This document shows, one piece after another, positions 60,572-64,000 of a DNA stretch of 64,000 nt. The stretch lies in contig NZ_LBMD01000002.1 in assembly GCF_001293645.1 (NCBI RefSeq), positions 310,001 through 374,000 on the forward strand, written 5' to 3'. The translations under genes and the position numbers were made by a program. A model generated the notes under the pieces. The model made no database searches. It was not told the origin of the DNA and saw nothing but the letters and a program-made list of their open reading frames with translations. Source of the stretch: Bacillus sp. CHD6a (GTDB lineage: Bacteria > Bacillota > Bacilli > Bacillales > Bacillaceae_I). Within the stretch, counting starts at the first letter, position 1. Each line of letters begins with the position of its first letter.

Positions 60572-61971
60572 AAACGAAGAAAGCATACAACAAGCAACAA
60601 TCCAATATCGATATGAAAGTGGGCCAAACTTTTCCGTTAACGATTAAGCGTTTGGGGATCAACGGAGAAGGTGTCGGTTATTTTAAAAAGCAAGTGGTGT
60701 TTGTTCCTGGTGCACTACCAGATGAAGTGGTCGTGGCGGAAGTGACAGACGTGAAAAATAAGTTTGCGGAAGCGAAAATCAAAAAAATCCGAAGCAAATC
60801 CCCACATCGTACCACGCCCCCATGCCCGATTTATGAGCAATGCGGAGGCTGTCAGCTGCAGCATTTGAAATACGATCAACAGCTCACTTTGAAACGTGAT
60901 ATCGTCATTCAGTCTTTGGAACGGCATACAAAGCTGAATGTGAGCAAACTCGACATCAAGCCGACCATTGGAATGGAAGATCCATGGTATTACCGTAATA
61001 AGAGTCAATTCCAGGTTGGCAAGCAAAAGGAAAAAGTGATTGCAGGACTATACGGGGCAAATTCGCACAAGTTGATTCATATTGATAATTGTATCGTCCA
61101 GCACAGTGCTACAACGGAAGTAACCAATACTGTGAAGAAAATATTGCAAGATTTCAACATACCTGTCCAAAATGAGAAAAAAGGTCAACCTTCCGTTCGC
61201 ACCATCATGACTAGAGTAGGTTTTTCTACTGGGGAAATTCAAGTAGTACTGATTACAACCGATGAAAAATTGCCGCGCAAACAGTTAGTAGTAGAAGAAA
61301 TTCAAAAGCGTTTGCCAAAAGTGAAGAGCATCATGCAAAACATAAACGGCAAAAAAACTTCTCTTATTTTCGGGGAAGAAACGATTCATCTAAGCGGAGA
61401 AAAAGTGATTCAGGAAACGCTTGGAGACGTTTCGTTTGAATTGAGCGCACGGGCTTTCTTCCAGCTTAACCCTGTCCAGACGGTCAAACTTTATGATTTA
61501 GTAAAAAAAGCTGCACAATTGACTGGAAAAGAAAAAGTCGTCGATGCATACTGTGGAGTGGGAACCATCGGCCTTTGGCTAGCAGAAGGTGCAGGTGAGG
61601 TTCGTGGCATGGACACCATTGCAGAATCGATAGAAGACGCAAAAGAAAACGCCAAACGCCATGGCTATACCAACATGAAATATGTTGCAGGCAAAGCAGA
61701 GAAATGGCTGCCAAGATGGGTAAAAGAAGGCTGGAGACCGGATACGATAGTTGTCGATCCACCACGTACAGGCCTGGACGAGACTTTCATGAAGACTGTG
61801 CTTGACGTAGAACCGAAGAATTTTGTTTATGTTTCCTGTAATCCTTCCACCCTTGCCAAAGATATTCATTTCCTTAGCAAAAAGTATAAAGTGGATTGGA
61901 TCCAACCTGTGGATATGTTCCCTCAAACGGCGCACGTAGAGAGCGTGGTTAGGTTTGTACGAAAAGTTTAA
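60568..61971 (+). CDS. rlmCD: 23S rRNA (uracil-C5)-methyltransferase
   Basis: A 467-residue SAM-dependent enzyme that methylates 23S rRNA uridines (U747 and U1939 in Bacillus, by one enzyme). The order is a TRAM domain (about 18-75), an iron-sulfur motif [14 protein letters not shown] (about 88-101), the SAM site [24 protein letters not shown] and the catalytic-loop [11 protein letters not shown]. The ATG overlaps the stop of the glycosylase gene. It closes the operon; a terminator follows. The counterpart in B. subtilis is yfjO. Confidence 0.95.
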   Translation: MKTKKAYNKQQSNIDMKVGQTFPLTIKRLGINGEGVGYFKKQVVFVPGALPDEVVVAEVTDVKNKFAEAKIKKIRSKSPHRTTPPCPIYEQCGGCQLQHLKYDQQLTLKRDIVIQSLERHTKLNVSKLDIKPTIGMEDPWYYRNKSQFQVGKQKEKVIAGLYGANSHKLIHIDNCIVQHSATTEVTNTVKKILQDFNIPVQNEKKGQPSVRTIMTRVGFSTGEIQVVLITTDEKLPRKQLVVEEIQKRLPKVKSIMQNINGKKTSLIFGEETIHLSGEKVIQETLGDVSFELSARAFFQLNPVQTVKLYDLVKKAAQLTGKEKVVDAYCGVGTIGLWLAEGAGEVRGMDTIAESIEDAKENAKRHGYTNMKYVAGKAEKWLPRWVKEGWRPDTIVVDPPRTGLDETFMKTVLDVEPKNFVYVSCNPSTLAKDIHFLSKKYKVDWIQPVDMFPQTAHVESVVRFVRKV

Positions 61972-62022
61972 TTAACAAAAATAAAAAAAGATTTTTTTTG
62001 CATAAAGCGTGCGACATTCACA

Positions 62023-62054
62023 GGGCTATCTCTAATAGGGATAAGCCCTTTTTT
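62023..62054 (+). terminator. Terminator of rlmCD
   Basis: AGGGCTATC pairs with GATAAGCCCT around TCTAATAG, followed by seven T. Nothing else is seen in 61972-62257. Confidence 0.8.
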
Positions 62055-62257
62055 TGGAGCCATTCCCCCCAAAAAATCATTTGAAAAATTAAATCAAAAA
62101 CATTACTTAACCTACCATGCACAGTTTACAAACATAAGGAGAGTATTTTGTTCGTATAAGGGTATTTTTAAAGGAACCTTTCGTTTATAAATTTTGTATA
62201 GTTTATTTTGTCTTAGGTAAACTTATATTAAAATGAAAAAAATGTGGGGATGATCTC

Positions 62258-62809
62258 TTGGATAAGACTACAAATCTAAGGCAACAAATTTTCAATTACG
62301 AATATGCAAAATGGGTCGAAAGCATGTTGTTTTCTCCAAAGTGGTGGATCTTATTAATTATTGTACTGTCTTTTTGGATTACTTGGTGGAAATTAGTAGA
62401 TAAAAACAGACTGGCTGAAATAGGTGCTGGATTATTTCTTACGATGACTTTATCTACCGTTCTAAACAGTATAGGGATAGAATTGACATTATGGCGATAT
62501 CCTGATCAACTTTTTGGAAGCATTCGATTTATAAACGTATTAGATCTAACGCTTATTCCAATTACCTATATGTTTTTATACCAGTTCTTTGGGAAATGGA
62601 AATCCTATTTACTTGCTATTACTTTATTTGCACTAATCGGAAGTTTTGTTGGTCAACCGATATTTTCGTACTTTAATCTATACGAACTAATCAACTGGGA
62701 ATATATATACTCTTTTCCTATATATCTTTTTATAGGTATAATTATTAAGTTTTTGTTAGGTATAATAATGGGAATTCAAAATAGAAATAAGGCTTTAAAG
62801 TCTGAATAG
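62258..62809 (+). CDS. CBO0543-family membrane protein
   Basis: A 183-residue polytopic protein, with about five membrane helices and many tryptophans (SPKWWILLIIVLSFWITWWK near the N-terminus). The stretch WRYPDQLFGSIRFINVLDLT is typical of the CBO0543 family common in Bacillus and Clostridium. The function is unknown. It begins with TTG at 62258, with GTGGGGATG upstream. The G+C content is lower than that of the preceding operon. Confidence 0.78.
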   Translation: MDKTTNLRQQIFNYEYAKWVESMLFSPKWWILLIIVLSFWITWWKLVDKNRLAEIGAGLFLTMTLSTVLNSIGIELTLWRYPDQLFGSIRFINVLDLTLIPITYMFLYQFFGKWKSYLLAITLFALIGSFVGQPIFSYFNLYELINWEYIYSFPIYLFIGIIIKFLLGIIMGIQNRNKALKSE

Positions 62810-63009
62810 AAGAAGGAATCGTTACATCAAAGTTTTTTTATCGCAATATCATTAATTTTTATCTTTCTTAAAGGCTGTTTTCGTAGCTTTCGTGTCTTTT
62901 CCTAAAAGAAACACTTCCTGCCTAAATAGGACTATTTAAGAACGAAAAGTCCAATTGCCGACCTTTTCCTGGTTTATAGCAACAATTTTTGAGAAAAGAG
63001 CCTTCATAA

Positions 63010-63044
63010 AAGGCACCACTTACCTAATGAAGTGGTGTCTTTTA
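63010..63044 (+). terminator. Terminator-like hairpin in a gene-poor stretch
   Basis: GGCACCACTT pairs with AAGTGGTGTC, followed by TTTT. It lies 200 bases after the CBO0543 gene; 62810-63213 otherwise holds no convincing gene. Confidence 0.55.
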
Positions 63045-63213
63045 CTTTTGGTTGCAGCTTTTATTTGGTACAAAGAAGTCTTCATTTATTTTCAAGGATG
63101 CATAAATAAAAATATATTCATGACATGTTATTCAACCATCATTATAATAGAAATATATACTGGGATATTAGTGACTTTTCATCATGGTTGTCTCATCGAA
63201 AGGTTGAGTTAAG

Positions 63214-64000
63214 TTGGATAAATATAAAGCGAAATTAATTCAAAATATAATGAATCAAATAGATAAGTGGGAAAGTAGCGCCAGCGATATTTCTCACGAA
63301 GAAGTGTATCGATTTGTTCACTCAATTAAAGGGACGGCAAGGACAGTCGGCTTGGATGAGCTAGGAGATATTACAGAAGCACTATATGAAGTGATACTTG
63401 TTGAAACAAGGGAAGTATGGCAGTGGGAAGACTGCCGATTGTTTCTAAGTGAGGTCATCAGCTTCTGTCAGGGAATCAGCGGAACTGCTAAGATAGCTAC
63501 AGAACAAGCAAGGGTCCTCATTGCTGATCCGGATGCTTCTTTATTAGTTGAATGGAAGGAATATTTAGAGAGCAGGTTCTTTCATGTATTGGTCAGTACG
63601 GACATGGAGAAATCAATTGATACGTTTTATGATGTCAAACCGGATTGTCTAATAGTGGACGATGAGTTAAAGGATGAAAGAGGGCATCATTTATTGGACA
63701 GGCTTCAAGCAAATGGTCAACAAGTGTTAACACCCATACTGATCATCAGTTCTAATCCAACAAAGGAAAAACGTATGAACGCATACCGTGCGGGTGCAGA
63801 TGATTTTATGTCCAAGCCATTGGATCTAGAAGAGTTTGAAGTGAGAATCTCCAGGCAAGTGGCGCGAAAGAAGCAGTATGAAGAGTTGCTGTTGATGGAT
63901 GAACTGACAAAAGTTTATAACCGAAAATATTATCATTCGTTTTATGCTAAACTGCAGGCGAACTTTTCTAGAGTAAAAGAGCCGTTCAGTATAGGAGTGA
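63214..64000 (+). CDS. Hpt-receiver-GGDEF signalling protein (C-terminus beyond window)
   Basis: 262 codons are visible. Residues 1-100 form an Hpt domain with phospho-acceptor HSIKGTARTVGL. A receiver domain follows (about 110-225) with VDDEL as the acidic region and SKPLDLEEF. A GGDEF domain starts with LLMDELTKVYNRKYYHSFYA and is cut by the window edge. The full protein is probably a diguanylate cyclase controlled by phosphotransfer; the GGDEF active-site loop is not visible. The start is TTG at 63214 with an AAAGG site about 11 bases upstream. The Hpt-receiver-GGDEF order is unusual. Confidence 0.9.
   Translation, partial: MDKYKAKLIQNIMNQIDKWESSASDISHEEVYRFVHSIKGTARTVGLDELGDITEALYEVILVETREVWQWEDCRLFLSEVISFCQGISGTAKIATEQARVLIADPDASLLVEWKEYLESRFFHVLVSTDMEKSIDTFYDVKPDCLIVDDELKDERGHHLLDRLQANGQQVLTPILIISSNPTKEKRMNAYRAGADDFMSKPLDLEEFEVRISRQVARKKQYEELLLMDELTKVYNRKYYHSFYAKLQANFSRVKEPFSIGV

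Noticed and set aside
62955-63212. 85-residue frame with hydrophobic middle
   Set aside because: No ribosome site, it spans a terminator-like hairpin, and composition alone explains the hydrophobicity. A shorter frame from 63027 remains a weak possibility.

Overview
The window comes from a low-GC, spore-forming, Bacillus-like Firmicute (family Bacillaceae). The evidence is strong AGGAGG-type ribosome sites, frequent TTG and GTG starts, intrinsic terminators between almost all units, and many genes whose closest known counterparts are Bacillus subtilis proteins (mreBH, nos, zosA, pbuO, pdaA, yfkAB, yfkD, yfkF, yfkH, yfkK, rlmCD, ydaG and the ysfBCD set). No rRNA, tRNA, CRISPR array, prophage or insertion-sequence transposase was seen. 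Gene functions are assigned from recognised motifs and family memory, not from a database search.

Layout. 1-5.1 kb: truncated cytochrome P450, a zinc-ribbon membrane protein paired with a trypsin-like protease, an NlpC/P60 hydrolase and an arylamine N-acetyltransferase, followed by an eight-copy 52-bp array. 5.6-10.2 kb: TspO-like protein, SpoVB-type flippase, YitT protein and nitric oxide synthase. 10.3-14.9 kb: dispersed repeats, mreBH with a candidate SigI promoter, and a sortase plus its sorting-signal protein. 15-21.5 kb: Nudix protein, purine permease, a two-component system and HtrA protease that share a direct-repeat operator, and small proteins. 21.6-33.6 kb: small conserved Bacillaceae proteins, a P1B ATPase (zosA) behind a PerR-like box, transporters, an OsmC protein and methionine aminopeptidase.

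33.9-45.9 kb is the most coherent system: an 11-gene amino-sugar operon (sugar kinase, MurR, MurQ, ABC importer with its own ATPase, DUF624 protein, NamZ, NagZ, AnmK) behind one sigma-A promoter and a palindromic operator. NamZ and NagZ both lack signal peptides, which points to import of intact wall disaccharides and their cleavage inside the cell. 45.9-50.3 kb carries glycolate oxidase subunits with a CdaR regulator, and a PNP-oxidase-fold protein. 50.9-62 kb returns to the yfk/yfj backbone: YczE, YfkD, YfkAB, SE1561, a GNAT-pentapeptide fusion, class I fumarase, PdaA, a DNA glycosylase and RlmCD. The window ends in a truncated Hpt-receiver-GGDEF protein.

Two kinds of non-coding structure stand out. 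First, two related families of GC-rich dispersed repeats about 130 bp long occur at nine or more sites, including a nested tandem block. Second, several intergenic spaces hold arrays of mutually unrelated sequence that keep the same periods, 21 bp or 52 bp, which are close to two and five turns of the DNA helix. One 52-bp array shows compensated hairpin arms.
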